Origin: Otatea glauca
Lineage: Eukaryota > Streptophyta > Magnoliopsida > Poales > Poaceae
Length of the DNA stretch: 64,000 bases
Assembly: GCA_036346275.1 (NCBI GenBank)
Contig: CM070730.1
Span: 2,852,309-2,916,308 of the forward strand
Reading direction: 5' to 3'
Shown here: piece after piece, positions 10,213-23,899 of the stretch
Numbering within the stretch: position 1 is the first letter of the stretch
Layout: every line of letters starts with the position of its first letter
The notes under the pieces: generated by a model
Told to the model about the DNA's origin: nothing
The model's database searches: none
Seen by the model: the letters and a program-made list of their open reading frames with translations, nothing else
Position numbers and translations under genes: made by a program

Positions 10213-13200
10213 TTGTTAACATTTTTTGTCACATCATATTTGAATGTATCTTTTTTTCAAATATGAACCTCTTATGAATGTTTTTGCATACTCCAAATTG
10301 TAATTCATTCCTTTGTTGACATTTCCAGTTCTCGGCTCTGCTGAGTTGGTAACTGCATTTTTAAAATTTGTGCTGGGTACCCTCTGTTGCCTGCTTTGAT
10401 GGGTTTCCCTCATCTCTGAACCCAAACAACAAGATATGTAGATTGATCTATTTATTTTACGGTCCCCGAATATAAATTGGATCAGCCTATCCAAACATGA
10501 ATGGTCCATAACGACCAACTGGCCCAACCCATCATTCCCTATTAGACATGGTTCTTGTAGTAGTAGATTATGATAATGTTGTATACGCCACAATTTTGAT
10601 GTTATGCAGAATGGAACAGCTTAGTGGAGAAAATTTTCGCGGCAAGTATTGCCAATACTTCTTGACAAGGTTGCAAATAGCGTATATTGGTATTTAGCAG
10701 CGAGGGGTCGTTTCACGATATAGCCTGATGTATCGGCCTATAAACGTTAAAAAAAATCATGATTATAAGATCAATTTCACAAAAACATTGCATAATTAAA
10801 AAAATAATAGAACATGCAGGATGGCAAGATACACAACATATTTAATCACAAAGAGAGATCGTTTGGACCAACAACTAGTCAGTTCGAGACACTTACAATG
10901 GGCTTGATGAAGAATAGGAAACTGCGTAAGAGCGGCGCAACAATCAAAGATGACTAGATGAGGACGAGCAGTCGCCCGGTATGGCACGTCCTAGAAACAT
11001 GATCGCCGGTCTCTCGTGCAGGTTGTCAAAGGCCGCGTCGGACCAGAGACACTGCTCTCTCTCACACATGTTGCACGACAGGCGAAGGAACAAATGGCTT
11101 GGGTGCAGCAAGTAATGGAGGAAGCAGAGAGCGTTAGAGGAAGACGAGATCAGTTTTTCATCTCGTGCTTTCACGTACAGGACGTCTTCCTTATAAAGAC
11201 GTGTCAAGCCAAAACCACCTTGTGAATTCTCGGCCATATGAAAATCAAACTGCCACGATCCTAGGAACCGCCCCCTAGAATCTCGCATTGTGGCCGAACG
11301 GACTAACTGCACAAGAACGTGCGTCTCGCTGAGTCCGCGTTGCCACGTCTATTATCGATGTGTAAGATGATGTGACATAGTCAGTATACATGGCAAAAGA
11401 TTAAGTACACTTAGCATATCTCGGTCACGCGTTGTCACAAGTCACACGATATACACGTGCACATGTGTAAATAGCTTAACATAGCCAATCATGTGTACCT
11501 CTAACCTTGTTAACAACTTATACTAAAATTCATATAAGAGGGAGCTCTCCTTATAAGTTGATTTCCCGAAAAATTCTAGTTGCAATATCTGCATGAAATT
11601 TTAAAGATGATATAACGCCGTATCGCCACCATATCGCAACTATTTGCAAGATTGCTTCTTGATAATTGTTTTTGTCACAACTGAACCAAAGCTCATATGA
11701 CATGCATGTTAAAGTGCGTTTCAGACACTGGCTGTAACCTACTTGGAATATTTGTTTGTTGCAGAAACAGGAAATCATGGCTCTGTCTGATAATAAACTA
11801 GGCAGTTTTGCAGTGGGTTCAAATTTGAATTTTGGAAATGAATTTTCATACCTTTCAGAAAGGAAAAGCGTTTAGGAAGAATCTTCTTTTTTTCATCAGA
11901 TGATTTTGATTAATTTGGCTGCAGTAATCTTAGTATTGTAGTTAGCCATGTAGGTCTTAAATAGTATTATTTTCACTGGAGTTTTCAAGCTACTAGACTA
12001 GCATATGACCGGCGTCGCTTATTTCAAAAGGAACACACAAAACATGCTTTACACTTGCATGACCCATAGGAATGTGTAGTTGTACCAGTTAACAACCATT
12101 AGTTGACAAAGCGTGGTGATTTCCGCCAAATGTCAACTGCAAACTTTCTTTTTGAAAACTACCTGGAAACTGAAGAGCAACTATGCCAATATGCCATTAC
12201 TATCTACCGTTTTCAAAACACCTTAGTGTTCAACTGTCAAATTCATCATACCATGAAGGCCTTTTCTTTACCTGCTGGTACCCTGGCCCTGCTAGAGACG
12301 GTGGCCGTACTGAGAAATTGGGGTCCGGTGCTAAATCCGAAATTAGACCTTGCACCTAAGAGGAGCCAATTACTAAAAAAATTCATTGAATATTATTACA
12401 GTAATACAATTTCTCTGAGAATTAATCTTGCTAAATACAAGTCTTGATACTCTAAACTAGTATTTAAGTTTTACTTGAAACGAGTCATCCTTCTAGAATT
12501 CATTGAAATGAAATAGGAACACTGCCCAGATGGCCAGATACACTATTACAAGGAACAACAACAACAGCAGGTATTTAAATCTGACGAACAAAATCAAAGT
12601 TCCAAACTTTCCAGTGTGAAAAGAAAAGGGATGAATCGACCAGATTGATCAGCACATGCGGCTCCCTCCCGGAGACCTTGACATGGCAAGGATGGGCTAC
12701 TTCGGCGGCAACCAAGCGATGCATGCAACACCGGAGCCAAATCGATGCACAAAAAATTAGAAGAATAAAACAAGAACACGTGAGTGAGAAGAAAACTCAT
12801 GTGCTTGAGCTCACAAATAAACACAAAATAAATAAGTGAGAGTGCGGTGGATGGATTCATTGCCACCAACGAGATTATTTTGGGGAAACCGTAAATTTAT
12901 TGGGAGGAAAATCTAAATGGCAAGGGGAGTGCCTGGGAAAAGTGAACGGCATGCAGGGCCTTGACAGCATGGAAAGTTTACAGGAAAGACAATGAAATGA
13001 TATTTAATTGTTGCTAATACATCGATTGACTAATGATTAGTATATGTAATTAAGAGTTAAGTAAAATTATGGGCCCCTAATTTTTTGGGGCCATGTGTAG
13101 TTGGGCAGGCTGCACCTGCCTCGTATACGGGCTCGGGTATATATATATATACTAGTTATGTGCACGTGCGTTGCAGCAGAAACTCAATTTACGACAAAAA

Positions 13201-13511
13201 AATTATTTACAAAAAGCATTAACTTTAGTTATGTTTCAATAGTAAGAAATGCTTGTTCCTTTGAAGAGATTTGAGAGGGAGAGCTGAGCGTGTCGGATCG
13301 AGGGAGGGAGAGGTGCTGCGGGGTCAAAATGGTTTGAGATGAAAGACATTATGACTGGAGTGGTTTGGGTTGCGTGAGCGTGTGAGAAGATCAGAGGAAG
13401 GGGTGGGACTATCAGATTAAATCCTCTTCTATCTCAGCTTTTCACGTCAGATCCAACGAACTAGGTACTCTGGAGGAGAATGGATCGTCACCAACTCCTA
13501 ATTAGAAGTAG
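10213..13511. other. Long intergenic stretch without a recognised gene
   Basis: Only short, unsupported frames occur here. A minus-strand frame at 10944-11312 (122 codons) has no recognisable domain. At about 13150-13190 the text TTATGTGCACGTGCGTTGCA resembles a common grass repeat terminus. Nothing else can be assigned. Confidence 0.4.
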
Positions 13512-13543
<32 letters not shown>

Positions 13544-13609
13544 TGTATGTATGTATGTATGTATGTATGTATGTATGTATGTATGTATGTATGTATGTAT
13601 GTATGTATG

Positions 13610-13662
<53 letters not shown>
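13512..13662. repeat. Compound microsatellite (GTAT)n(AT)n(GT)n
   Basis: Uninterrupted tetranucleotide GTAT/ATGT repeats run for about 100 bp (about 25 units), then about 19 AT units to 13650, then six GT units to 13662. Repetitive open frames on both strands here (Met-Tyr-Val-Cys and Tyr-Ile-His runs) are artefacts of the repeat. Confidence 0.97.
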
Positions 13663-13663
<1 letters not shown>

Positions 13664-14333
13664 GGGTTTCAATTTCACCTGTCTTGTTTCTACAGAGAAA
13701 TTTATTTCGTGAAAAGTAATTTGATTTCAATTCAGTTTCTAATCTCTACTCTCATACTATGATCTACTTGTCTCGCTCCAATACCTCAACTATGTGGTTA
13801 ATCTTGTAAAAACTCAAACAACTAAACCGCATACCCCTTATTCTGTCTAGATCTATAATGAGTGTTTAATTTCTTAATTTGGAGATAATATGTTGGCAAT
13901 GGTTCAGTCTTTAAAAAGGAATGTCGGCATCGATTCGATGTATGTGCATTCTTCAGGGCCATATATATTCTCAAAATTATGATGCAAAGTGCTTTGAGTA
14001 AAGAGACGGCATATCACAACTCCTCCTAGAAAGCTATAACCTGGTGGGGGCAAACTGTACTCCAATGTTCCACAAAAGGATTACCAGAATGTGTCATGTT
14101 AAAGGGTATGGTCGGCGATTACTGATGTGTAGTTGCTCCGTCTAATGTGATGTTCAGTGGTTGGAAACAAGATCTGTGGTAAAATCCAGTGTAGGGCACA
14201 ACTGTAGGTTCTCCACTCCTATTCTTTCTACCATATGTGTCTCCAAGATTTGCAAGGTTGTTCGTCCTTTTTTAATCCCTGAACCTTTTGCTGTTCATGT
14301 ATCAATTGTATGTTGTGAGCCTCACATTTCCTA
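13663..14333. other. Intergenic, nothing recognised
   Basis: Low-complexity to moderately AT-rich sequence without a supported frame, RNA gene or clear transposon terminus. Confidence 0.4.
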
Positions 14334-14726
14334 GGTCCTAATTGGATTCATTAGTGCTAATAGTTAGCTGACTAATAACTAATAGTTGGCTAACTATTAG
14401 CTGGTTAATTATTAGCAGGGGCTGTTTGGATCCAACTGCTAATAAAGTCCACAAAATCAGCCAATTAAAGAGAAATAACCATAATGCCCTTTTAGTAGGA
14501 TAGTGGACAAGTGAACAGGGACGCTCGAGTGGATAGGGTTGGAGGGAGGGCAAAAGTGTCAATTGGCTATCTATTAGTAGTTTTTAGTAGGGTACAACCT
14601 GCTAATGAACTAACTGTTAGCAGGATGGGTTGCTAATAATTAGCAGGTCTATTAGCAGACCTGTTTAGATCCATAACTGCTAATTTTAGCAGCTAACTAT
14701 TAGTGCTAATTGATTCAAACAGACCC
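14334..14726. mobile_element. MITE of Tourist-like type
   Basis: The right end, reversed, starts GGGTCTGTTTGAATCAATTAG, and the left end GGTCCTAATTGGATTCATTAG matches it imperfectly. Both continue into TGCTAATAGTTAGCTG or its close variant. An internal copy of the terminus (GGGGCTGTTTGGATCC) begins at 14418. CTA and TTA flank the two ends, close to the TWA target of PIF/Harbinger MITEs. Many TTAGCAG/CTGCTAA repeats make the whole unit foldback-prone. Confidence 0.55.
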
Positions 14727-16985
14727 TTAGGCTCGTGATCTTACACAAGGACGTCCCTAACACAAAAGCCTCTACTGTTCTGGAGCACAAAACGGCATTA
14801 TTGTTGAATCATTCTTCACTTTCGTCTTTTTTAGATGCTATTCCGCAGAAAGTGCTTTTTAATATTTCTGTGAAAATATCTTTGTTTTGTAAATAGGAGG
14901 AGGAGAATACGCTTTCCATATCTCTTCTTCTACTTGTAATCACAATCCCCGATCGTTAGTAAAAAGGAGAAAATGTTGCACTCCAAAAGTTTTGAGCGAT
15001 TCTCTTTCACCTGCGCGCCACAACTGAGGTTCTTTATCTAGTGGCCGTGCTCCATAGAGTGCCTCAACCTTCTTTTTTAACAACTGAGATGCTTAACAGC
15101 GACTAATTCCTTGAGTCAGACAAAATAAAACCGACATGGCAATTTGCATTCCCCGACATGAAACGTCAAGTAATGTACATCTATAGCTTCAAGACGTAAT
15201 GTGCATCGCGGTACATGGTCAACCCATATCACCTCCCCATGTACTTTTATCTCTTTTTTTTAGAAAATATTTTGAATGCCTCTCTCTTTGTGAACAATGT
15301 TTTCCAAGGAAGATCTCTGAACACCGTAATTTCATTATGTATCGCCTTCTCTCCATAAATTGGATGGCAGCAGCTCTCCTACTACTCTACTAGGCTACTA
15401 CCACTTCAAGAAAGAAAAAGATCACCCATATGCATCTAACTAATTACACTTAACCTCGATCAATAACAATGTTGTATAGGATTTGTACTACCATCAACAC
15501 TGAACCTGTCGCTCGCGGCAAAACCCATACCGAGACTGAAGCGCACGAATGGAACCTGAGCCTAGAACAGAGAACTAGCATGTCTGGGTGTCGTTACCGC
15601 TGTTCTGTTAGGTGTTCACGTAGACAACTGTCCCTTGTTTAAGGGTCTCGAAACTTTTTTGCTAGGACAAGGTTCTTGATTCTTGAACTGTATTTTATTA
15701 TCCTTGATAATCCAAGCCTTCTTCCCCAATTGCATGACACATTTCCTGCTCCATGATTATAGTATTGCGATCTAAGGCTGCTTGTCTGCAATCCAAGATT
15801 GGACAATGTGACATGATGAGACCATAGCTCATAGATGCTTTGTTCGTAGCAGCCTGTGGAATGGAGACCGGAGATTTCACAACGTGAGGACCACATTAAT
15901 TTGTCATGGGATTGGATTTAGCTAAGCTTCTTCTCCCAGAATCCGAGATCATTATTGATTTCCCTTGTGTCCACTTGACACAGCAGCAACATGCGTGCTA
16001 TTTCTATTTTCTAGAGTCGTGAACTGTGAGATCATTGGATGGATATTACGCATTGGTCCAACTGGAATTAATTCGCAGCGCATGACGAGTCCTTTGGAGG
16101 GAAAGATGCTGTGCGGCAACATTGTCGCCGGTTTTTGTCAGGATTATCTCAACCACCCGACTAGCCCTCTCCGTATGGTTTTCAATTTTCTCTTGGCAAC
16201 ATAAGTTTGTCTTTGACGAGTCCGGGCGTTAGTTTGGGATGTTTGTCATTTTCCCTAACTTATTACGAAATGACTCACTACCGTTTACCGTACATTTCTG
16301 GCGTAGCATAGCTGCATAGCCATATTGCAGGCTCGCAAATGACTAACCGAACCATCTGGGCATTTTGCTTCCATGCCTGCAGCATGCAGCTGACTAGCTA
16401 GTCACAAGACTCACAAGTGTATCTTGTGTAAACAGTGTGTATCTGTCAGTAATTCATCTGGGCATAACGACCCGATCATTAAAGCCCGCTACGTTTATGT
16501 TTAAGGCGATACTAGCAGTCGGACGTCCGATCTGTGTTTTTTTTTCTCGGATGTGTCGGCGCAACATTTTTTTCAACTTCTGCAACATTTTTTTCGCGCG
16601 CACATTTCTACTGTTATCGAAGGAAAATGTTGCACGCGTAGAAAAAAAATGCTGCAGCAATCCAGTCGACATTTCTAGTGTTGTCAAAAAAAATATTGCA
16701 CACGTAGAAAAAAAATATGTTACGTATAGAGAAAAAAATATTTTACGTATAGAGAAAAAATGTTGCGGGTCCAAAAAAAATAATACGACGCCCAATCTCA
16801 AGCCATTTAGTTATGTTTATCATGGGAAAAGGCTCGATTCCACTCCACGTTATGGCAGCGAAAGGAGCGGAAGAAAAAAGAGAGAATTCGCAGAGAGAGA
16901 GGGAGAGGAAAAGGCCGGGGTCAACATGGACATTGCACCAAACGAAACGGCCCAAGGCGAGGAGGCGCCTATATCTGTGCCATGC
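14727..16985. other. Intergenic region upstream of the MAKR-like gene
   Basis: No supported gene was seen. At 16540-16790 there is a string of related pieces built on TGTTGCA...GTAGAAAAAAA and its complement (AACATTTTTTT), partly inverted, probably a degraded foldback repeat. At about 17010-17045 a CACCGCACC/CACACCACA tract lies in the probable 5' leader of the downstream gene. Confidence 0.4.
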
Positions 16986-17110
16986 CGTGCGTGCCTGCCC
17001 TCCTCACCGCACCGCACCGCACCGCACACCACACCACACCACCCATCGATTACTAGCTCCTCCTCGTCAAGCTCGTACGCACACTGCAAGCACGACTCGC
17101 TGCCCCGCTC

Positions 17111-17941
17111 ATGGAGGCTGCCTCGCTGCAGCATGTCAACGACAGCTTCTCCTACGGGTGGCTCAAGTGCGGCGCGCGGCCGTCGTTCGAGCGCCTCGTC
17201 GACGCCGACCTCGGCCATTCCTTTGGAAGCTCCGGGTCCTTCATCGACATGGACCCCGCCGAGCTCTTCTCCATGCGGTGGGCCACCACGGCGGCGACTC
17301 CTGAGAGCGACTTTGACTTCGACCTGCCCGGCGGCGGCGGTCCCCCGTCCCAGGTGCTGGTCAGCGCGAGCAAGATCTTCCGCAACGGCCTCCTCCTCCC
17401 CTGCGAACCCAACGGGTGCTCCGGTCTCCAAGAAGACGTCGACGTCGACGACTCGGTCCGTCGCGTCGTGGACGTGCCTAGCGCGCCGCGGTCGTCGCCC
17501 TCGTCGCCGCTGTTCCACTCGGCGCAGAGCACGCCGACCTCGCTGAGCTCGTGCTCCAGCGCGAGGAGCGGCGCTGGCAAGAACGCCAGGCAGCGGCCGC
17601 TGTTGACCGGGAGGCGCGGCGGGTCGTCTCCGTGGAAGGTTCTGCTCAGGTACCTGCGGTTCCTCATGCCGCTGTACCGGAAGATCAGGGCGCTGCGGCT
17701 GATCGCGCCGAAGGCCAGGGTCTCGCCGGCGAGCCCGTCGCGCGGGTCCGCGTCGAGCTTCTCATCGAGCATCGACTGGTGCCACAGCAATGCCGACACG
17801 GCCGTCCACGACGCCATCCTCTACTGCAAGAAGTCCAGTGTAAGTGCACTGAAACAATCAAACAAGCAAGCATGCATGCACAAAGATCGATTTTCTTAAA
17901 CCATTTTTCAACTTAATTTGTTTCAGGGACAAGATATATAG
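17111..17941 (+). CDS. Probable membrane-associated kinase regulator (MAKR6-like)
   Basis: Two exons, 17111-17839 and 17927-17941, use a GTAAGT donor and a TTTCAG acceptor and give 247 residues ending KKSSGQDI. Near the N terminus are SFSYGWL (residues 12-18) and PSFERL, then an acidic SFIDMDPAELF. SASKIFRNGLLLP lies at about 85-97. A Ser-rich middle is followed by the basic segment SPWKVLLRYLRFLMPLYRKI (about 173-192). This arrangement matches my memory of plant MAKR proteins, relatives of BKI1 that sit at the plasma membrane through a basic patch and modulate receptor-kinase signalling. The partner kinase here is unknown. The second exon adds only four residues, so its boundary is less certain than the first exon. 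Confidence 0.8.
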
Positions 17942-20900
17942 ACAGGAAGGAGATCGACTGCAAGATCATATACATGAGCTGATATATCTTGTGTTGTGTG
18001 ATCTCAACTCAAGTTGGTTTTTTTAGTGTTGTCCAATGTCATGGTGTCTATATTCACATAGATTACACAGTGTATATGCATGTATGGACGACTCGTTTAC
18101 AGTGTAATAGATGGGCTCCCTTTCTTGTCTCTCTCATTTGTCTTTGCCTACATGCATATTGATTACTGAGACCATTAATTTTTTCATTATATAGGTGGAC
18201 GAATAATTAAGAAACTGTGGCGACTGAAAGCTTCTCAATTTTTTTTTTTGCTCAAATTACGTGCTTTTCTGAACATATATAATCGCATCATGTTCTAACT
18301 AACCTAATCCGCGGGAGTATTATTGTGTACTACCTCCCAGCAAAGAAATCTTTCCATATTATTGACCTAGTGCTCTTTTAGCACGTTTTTGTTTGGCGCT
18401 TCATAGCAAACTACTATGATGATCCGTGCATTTGCATGGCTATATTTATTTTAAAGTTTATAGTATCAAATGATATATTTAGATATTTGAGAATATATTT
18501 ATATATCTTATAGCCTATTTAGATTTTAAGACATTATTAAGCATAATAAGTTATTTAATTTGGTTCTTAGAAACTTAATCATTCTCTATTTTGCATAGAT
18601 TATATAATTGTATACCTCTATTCTTCCTCCATTCGTTACTCTTTTCCAAAATGTATATATGCATATGTACCTCTATTTAATCTCAAGCGATATGTTGATT
18701 ATGTATGTGGCAAAATTATCTTATTAGTTACATGGTATTAGAGTACCTTATGCATAAACCAATACAGTATAGGAGACCTACTTTGAACTTATCTTCCCTC
18801 ATAAACCGACTGCCTTCTATCTCTTCTGTCCGGCACAGCTTTTCTGCTTCAAATTTCAACAAAAAGCTCAATTCTTGATTGATCCCTCTAAGCTATTACC
18901 CCTTCCAATGCTATACTATACCACATAGTTACCTTCTGCGTACTTGTGCTCAATTATTGCTTAATGCTGACCGTTATGACATCAACAAGCATACACATGC
19001 AACCGTTGACAATCCCTGCTAGCAACACCCATCATGCTCTCTCCTATGGCCCTAGGCCTATTCCCTGTGACTGTGCCATCTTTTCTCTGAGCTCTTTGTT
19101 CCTCTGCTTCTGTACACCCATGTTTCTATTCGTATGGATGTATGCATGATGTTATACACTCTCAATGTCCTCTTCTGCCATGTCAGTTACTCATTTTTTT
19201 TTATTTTAGCCAATTGAGTGCTCTCTTCTTTGATATTGGCCAACTCAACATTGTGGCATCCTCACTAGCCACGATGAACTCCCATCTTCAGTGATCTCGG
19301 CATGTCTGTTTTAGTCGTTGTCTAACGATGTGGGAATCTTCTCATCATCGCAAGTTAAGTGATACCCTTACCAGCGATGGCACGCTTATAGCTACCCGAT
19401 GGTCATATATCTTATATGGCTCATCTTCAATGCAAAGCTTCGTTTTCTCTATGCTAGAGCTTTAAGCTGAAAATGGTTACATATTTCTGTTCAGTTGGAG
19501 GCATTTGGTCAGTTAAACAATATTCGAGTTGAGCAGAGACTATGTGAACGCGTTGGAACAGGATACAGAGACATACAAAAATAGAGTACCAATTTAGGCA
19601 CTAAAAATTATTGAACTTAATGCATGTCCCCATCTGATGAGTACAAATATATCCTAAGCAGAAGGTGAGTCTTCCTCGTCCACAAAAACACAAATTTGAC
19701 CGGAAACCATGAATAATAATAATTATTATATATATATATATATGAAGTCTTTTCCGTATTCTCGAGAGTATATACTCCCACCTTCGTTCACAGAAAATAT
19801 ACATATAAAAGTCGATCGATATCCTCTATACACAGAAAATATTATCAAAAATTAATTAAGGTTCCGTTCACACGACATTAGGCAAAGATAAGCTTCATAA
19901 ATATGATTAGTATCGTCCGGGGTTGTTCATTTCCCCACCAACCCAAGAGAAATGGAAATGTTCAATACAATTATATATATTTATATGTTGTCCTTGTCGA
20001 ATTATACAAGAATGTCTCAAAGGAGAGAGACTATACGAGCTAGCGTCAGCAGCATGAACTGTGCACCGAAAGCAACTCTACGTGCGAATACAATCCAGAC
20101 TGCCTCTATCCTCTAGCCCTGTCAAATGATAGGTACAGTAACAATAATTAAATTAGTGCTAGCTCACGCATTCATGCATGAAAATCTTAATGTACAGGGA
20201 GACGGCCGTTTCTTGAAGAAAACCGGTCGATCGAGTAATTCATGCGTAAACGAAAGGAACTGCGGATTATATATATATATGAACACAGCAAATTGGATTT
20301 TGACGCATGATTCGTACATGATAAATGGGTAAACAAACAAGTGGTATAATGTTAATTGAATGCCAAATCGTTGCGTTCCGATCGATGTGTCGCCACCGTA
20401 GACGAACAGATCTGCATTGATTAATCCACCTGAATGCGAACTGTTACGTTTGGCACATCAGCGTGCATGCACAGTTGCAACATTGTACCAAAGCAACGTG
20501 TATATACACACACCATGTTGATACAATATCAAATGCTATGCATCCTGTACGTAGGATTCTAGTGAATCGCAGTACGGTCTTGTGTTTTAAAATTTGAACG
20601 TACTTGTCCCGTGCGACCAGTACTGTTCATGGATTCGATCGATCTCTGCGTGGATCGATCGGCCGGGACCAGATGGCAATAATGTGCTCAAGCTAGAGTC
20701 GAGTTGTCGGGTTGTTGTTTGGAGGGCATAGCAATTTGGAGATAAGTTCCGTTCTGTGTTTGAACAGCAATAACCATGGGCCACCCAAATTTGCTCAGGA
20801 CGAAAAGATCCCATGCAGTCCTGTAACCAACCAAACTTTAGTGATCCTAAATCGATCCATGGATAATAAAACGATGGATCAGATCTCTCGGAGTACTTTT

Positions 20901-21444
20901 CAATGAACAATAGCAACCTGACAACGTAGCATTGTAGCAGTATACTGTAATTAAGCACTATTCGGTAATCCAAATTGTCCGTTGTATCGATCTAACGGTG
21001 CTGATAGTACGGTGATGACTGGACAGGAACCCTATACGCCAAGGGCGTGCAGAAGAGGGAACGGAATTAGTATGTTCGTCATGCTCTCGCAGGCCGCCGG
21101 AGAGGCGACGAACGATGGAGATGTGGCCGTGAGTGAGCAGGGCCTACGTGCGCGGGCGTTGGGGGTCGCGCGGGACCAGGAGGCGTTGTTCGCATGGACA
21201 CGCATGGATTGGTGATCTACGTGCGCTACCTGCCCGTCCCGTTGTGCCTTCGCGCTTGTCGCAAGCGCTGCCTTAACCGCAGACTCTGATGGACGTCTTG
21301 AGGGCGCTCTCAAGTCCCAAACAGCTCCAGCCGATCAGCTCGCCTATGGCAAACAGAAACGAGGGAAATAACAGTGCCATGGCTTTCTTTTCTGACAACG
21401 GAAAAGTCATTGCACAGTAAAAAAAAACCGAAACAAAAAATATA
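17942..21444. other. Intergenic, AT-rich, no gene recognised
   Basis: Short frames only. Tracts of TA dinucleotides occur near 19725-19742 and 20270. No transposon termini could be paired with confidence, and nothing coding was recognised on either strand. Confidence 0.4.
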
Positions 21445-21669
21445 GGGTCTGTTTGGTTTGCTTCCAATAGTTAACAATACTTGTCTTACTAAATTTTAGT
21501 AGTATTGATCAAATTTGGCAAGTATTTAGTTTGCTACCAAATTTTTTGTAAGATTTCCTTCTCCCTAGGTTTTCTAGTTCATTTTCTTGCTAATCTTTAG
21601 CAGCCAATTTGGTGACCAAAATTTAGTAAAATTTGAAAAGTCAGACTTGTCATCAAACCAAACAGTCCC
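21445..21669. mobile_element. Tourist-like MITE
   Basis: Left terminus GGGTCTGTTTGGTTTG and reversed right terminus GGGACTGTTTGGTTTG form a 16-bp inverted repeat with one mismatch. The flanking triplets are both ATA. Size (225 bp), TIR type and 3-bp flanks fit PIF/Harbinger-derived MITEs. Confidence 0.75.
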
Positions 21670-22753
21670 ATAATCTCCGTGTTTACAACCGTTGCTGGTT
21701 CAACCGGCAGTTGGCAGTCTAACTGGTTCCGGACGTAGTTATCGTGGTGAATAGAATACCCAAATACAAGTATCGCTACATACGTTGAGCTGATTTATTT
21801 AGGAAGAACAGTATACGTTGACCTGTTGATTTGGAGTTATTTCTGGAGCTCAATCCAATCCTGCTTGCTGCTCTTCGATCGAGCCAAAACTAAGCGTACA
21901 GCAACAGCGTCCCCTGGGGGATTGGGGAGTGAAACGTTCAAAAGTCTTGACGGATCATTCGCAGGCACAACTGCATGTCTGGCTGGCCCAAAGCAAGCTG
22001 CTACGACGACTACAGTGGAGGAGTACTAGTACTACTCTTCTGACCAACGACGTCCAGCTGGTTCGCCAAGACCACGGTGGTCGACGTCAATCCCACGTGA
22101 AGGCCACATTGCCATGAACCTCAGGGGGACGGCACGTCTCTTTACCAAGGGCGACGTTGCGTGCGCCGTGTGCAGCTGCGGCCGCGCGCGCGGCGGAAGC
22201 GAACAAAGTGGCGGAGACCTCGCGATCCGCGCGTTTTTGTTGCTGCGCCTGCGCGCCAACCGCCGATCCGCCTGCTGGGGCTGTAGCTGCACCGCACGGG
22301 ACAAGCGGGTTTTAATGCGCGCCTTGGCGTCGCCCGCCAACGTCCGTCTCAGTCTCCGTCTCGCTCGATCGGGCAAAGGGCTCCGGCCGGTCCTGCAAAA
22401 CCTGCAATAACGATGGGGTGCCAGCTTTTCTTGAGCTTGACAGTACAGGTGCTATTTGATTCACGTAAAAGCTTTGACCTTTCCGTGCAGTGTTGAAATA
22501 AGGTTTAACTAAATTTTGGTTGGTTATGAACCAAAGCAAAGGAAAGTGTCATGTGATCACGAATTGGCAAGGAAATTAACTAGTGTAGCAGTGTACCAAT
22601 TAATGAGATAGAATCTTGCTAAAATTTTGCACCAAGCTAAACCTAAATCCGGTCAATGTGAGTATGTGACCAAAATATGGGAATATTTAGCTTCAAACGA
22701 ATATTCCATAGGTCTCAATCTCAAATCTTTGGTTTCTGGGTGACAAGTAGGAG
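21670..22753. other. Intergenic
   Basis: A GC-rich island at about 22030-22400 is open in several frames on both strands without any domain I recognise. The remainder is AT-rich. Confidence 0.35.
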
Positions 22754-23899
22754 CAGGGTTCAAAATCTCAACGAAATTTCGGATTTCGGTTAGGGCCGAG
22801 ATTCCAAATCTCAGCGAGATTAAAAAATTGAAAATTATGGTTGTTACATTAATTTCGGTGAACCTGGTTTTTTTGACCAAATTTCGCACCAATTTTTTGT
22901 GGAGAATTATAATACTTTTACGAGGAATGCATGTGATAAGTTTGTAAAAAAATACATATACAAATTAAGTAACAGTTTTTCAAGGTTCCCTAAGTTTTTG
23001 AGGTTCAAAGCTAAGTTTCGTAACGTTTCACAGCTAAGTTTTATAAAGTTTCATAATATTTCATCGTCACAGTTTAGTTTCATAATGGACAAGATGGTTT
23101 GCACCCACACAAAAACAGACAACAAAGAAGAGCACTATAGTTTTAGTCACGGATGGCTGCTATACTGTTCCGATCGGATCCGAACGGTACAGCGTGCTAT
23201 AGTTGCACTCTTTATGAATACGTTTTATCAAGTTTCAGGAGTTTCCACATCTATGTTTTAAAAGGTTTCAATTAATTTCCTTTGCTAAGTTTCATTAGGT
23301 TTCCAAAAATTTCATGAAGTTCATGGCTAAGTTTCATTAGGTTTTATAGTTTTCATGGTGTTCCACGGGTAAGTTTTATGATGTTTCATGGATAAGTTTT
23401 ATAGTGTTCCATCAACATAATTTAGTTTCCTTAGCTCTTTGCACCCATCCCTATCTTGCCTCCTCTTTGTTGTTTCATGTGAGTTTCAAGATGTCTCAAT
23501 CACAATTTTATAAGTTTCATGAAGTTCAAGTAAGTTTCATAAACTTTATAAGTTTCATGAAGTACTAGTAAGTTTGGGCCTAAACCCTAACTTTGATTTC
23601 GGTCTAAATCCTAAAATCTAATTTGGGAATTTTATGTACAAATACTTAGTATTTTACATTCAAACAGATATGAAATGTAAACAAATGCTTGCATGATTTT
23701 TTTTATATTTTCCCCTAATGTTTCTAGCCTCGGGAGACCATTTCACATGGGTTTAAGATCACCGAAATTTCAGTTTTCCCGGTTTCAAATTTACATTTTG
23801 AATTTCATCTGAATCTCAGCTAAAATACCAAAATCTCATCGAACTTTCAGATTTCGACCACCTCTTAGATATGGTATAAAAACGAAATTTGAAACCTTG
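22754..23899. mobile_element. Non-coding hAT-like element, family 'CARGGTTYAAA', copy A
   Basis: Left end CAGGGTTCAAAATCTC and reversed right end CAAGGTTTCAAATTTCG form an inverted repeat fitting the hAT rule of CA at the tip with G at position 5. Flanking 8-mers AGTAGGAG and AGCAGGAG match at seven of eight positions. The interior is dominated by degenerate repeats of AGTTTCAT (22970-23580) and encodes nothing. It resembles elements at 49494-50959 and 53946-55443 at its ends. Confidence 0.6.

Noticed and set aside
10944..11312. A 122-codon minus-strand frame with a phrase like RDSRGRFLGSW, reminiscent of LINE RNase H
   Set aside because: The resemblance is a few residues only. No reverse transcriptase or other LINE motifs are nearby.
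13480..13762. Open frames rich in Met-Tyr-Val-Cys or Tyr-Ile-His
   Set aside because: They are produced by the GTAT/AT microsatellite on both strands and have no other coding signal.
16437..17546. A 369-codon plus-strand frame running into the MAKR gene
   Set aside because: It begins in A/T-rich repeat, becomes Arg/Ser-rich in another frame of the MAKR exon, and has no domain.
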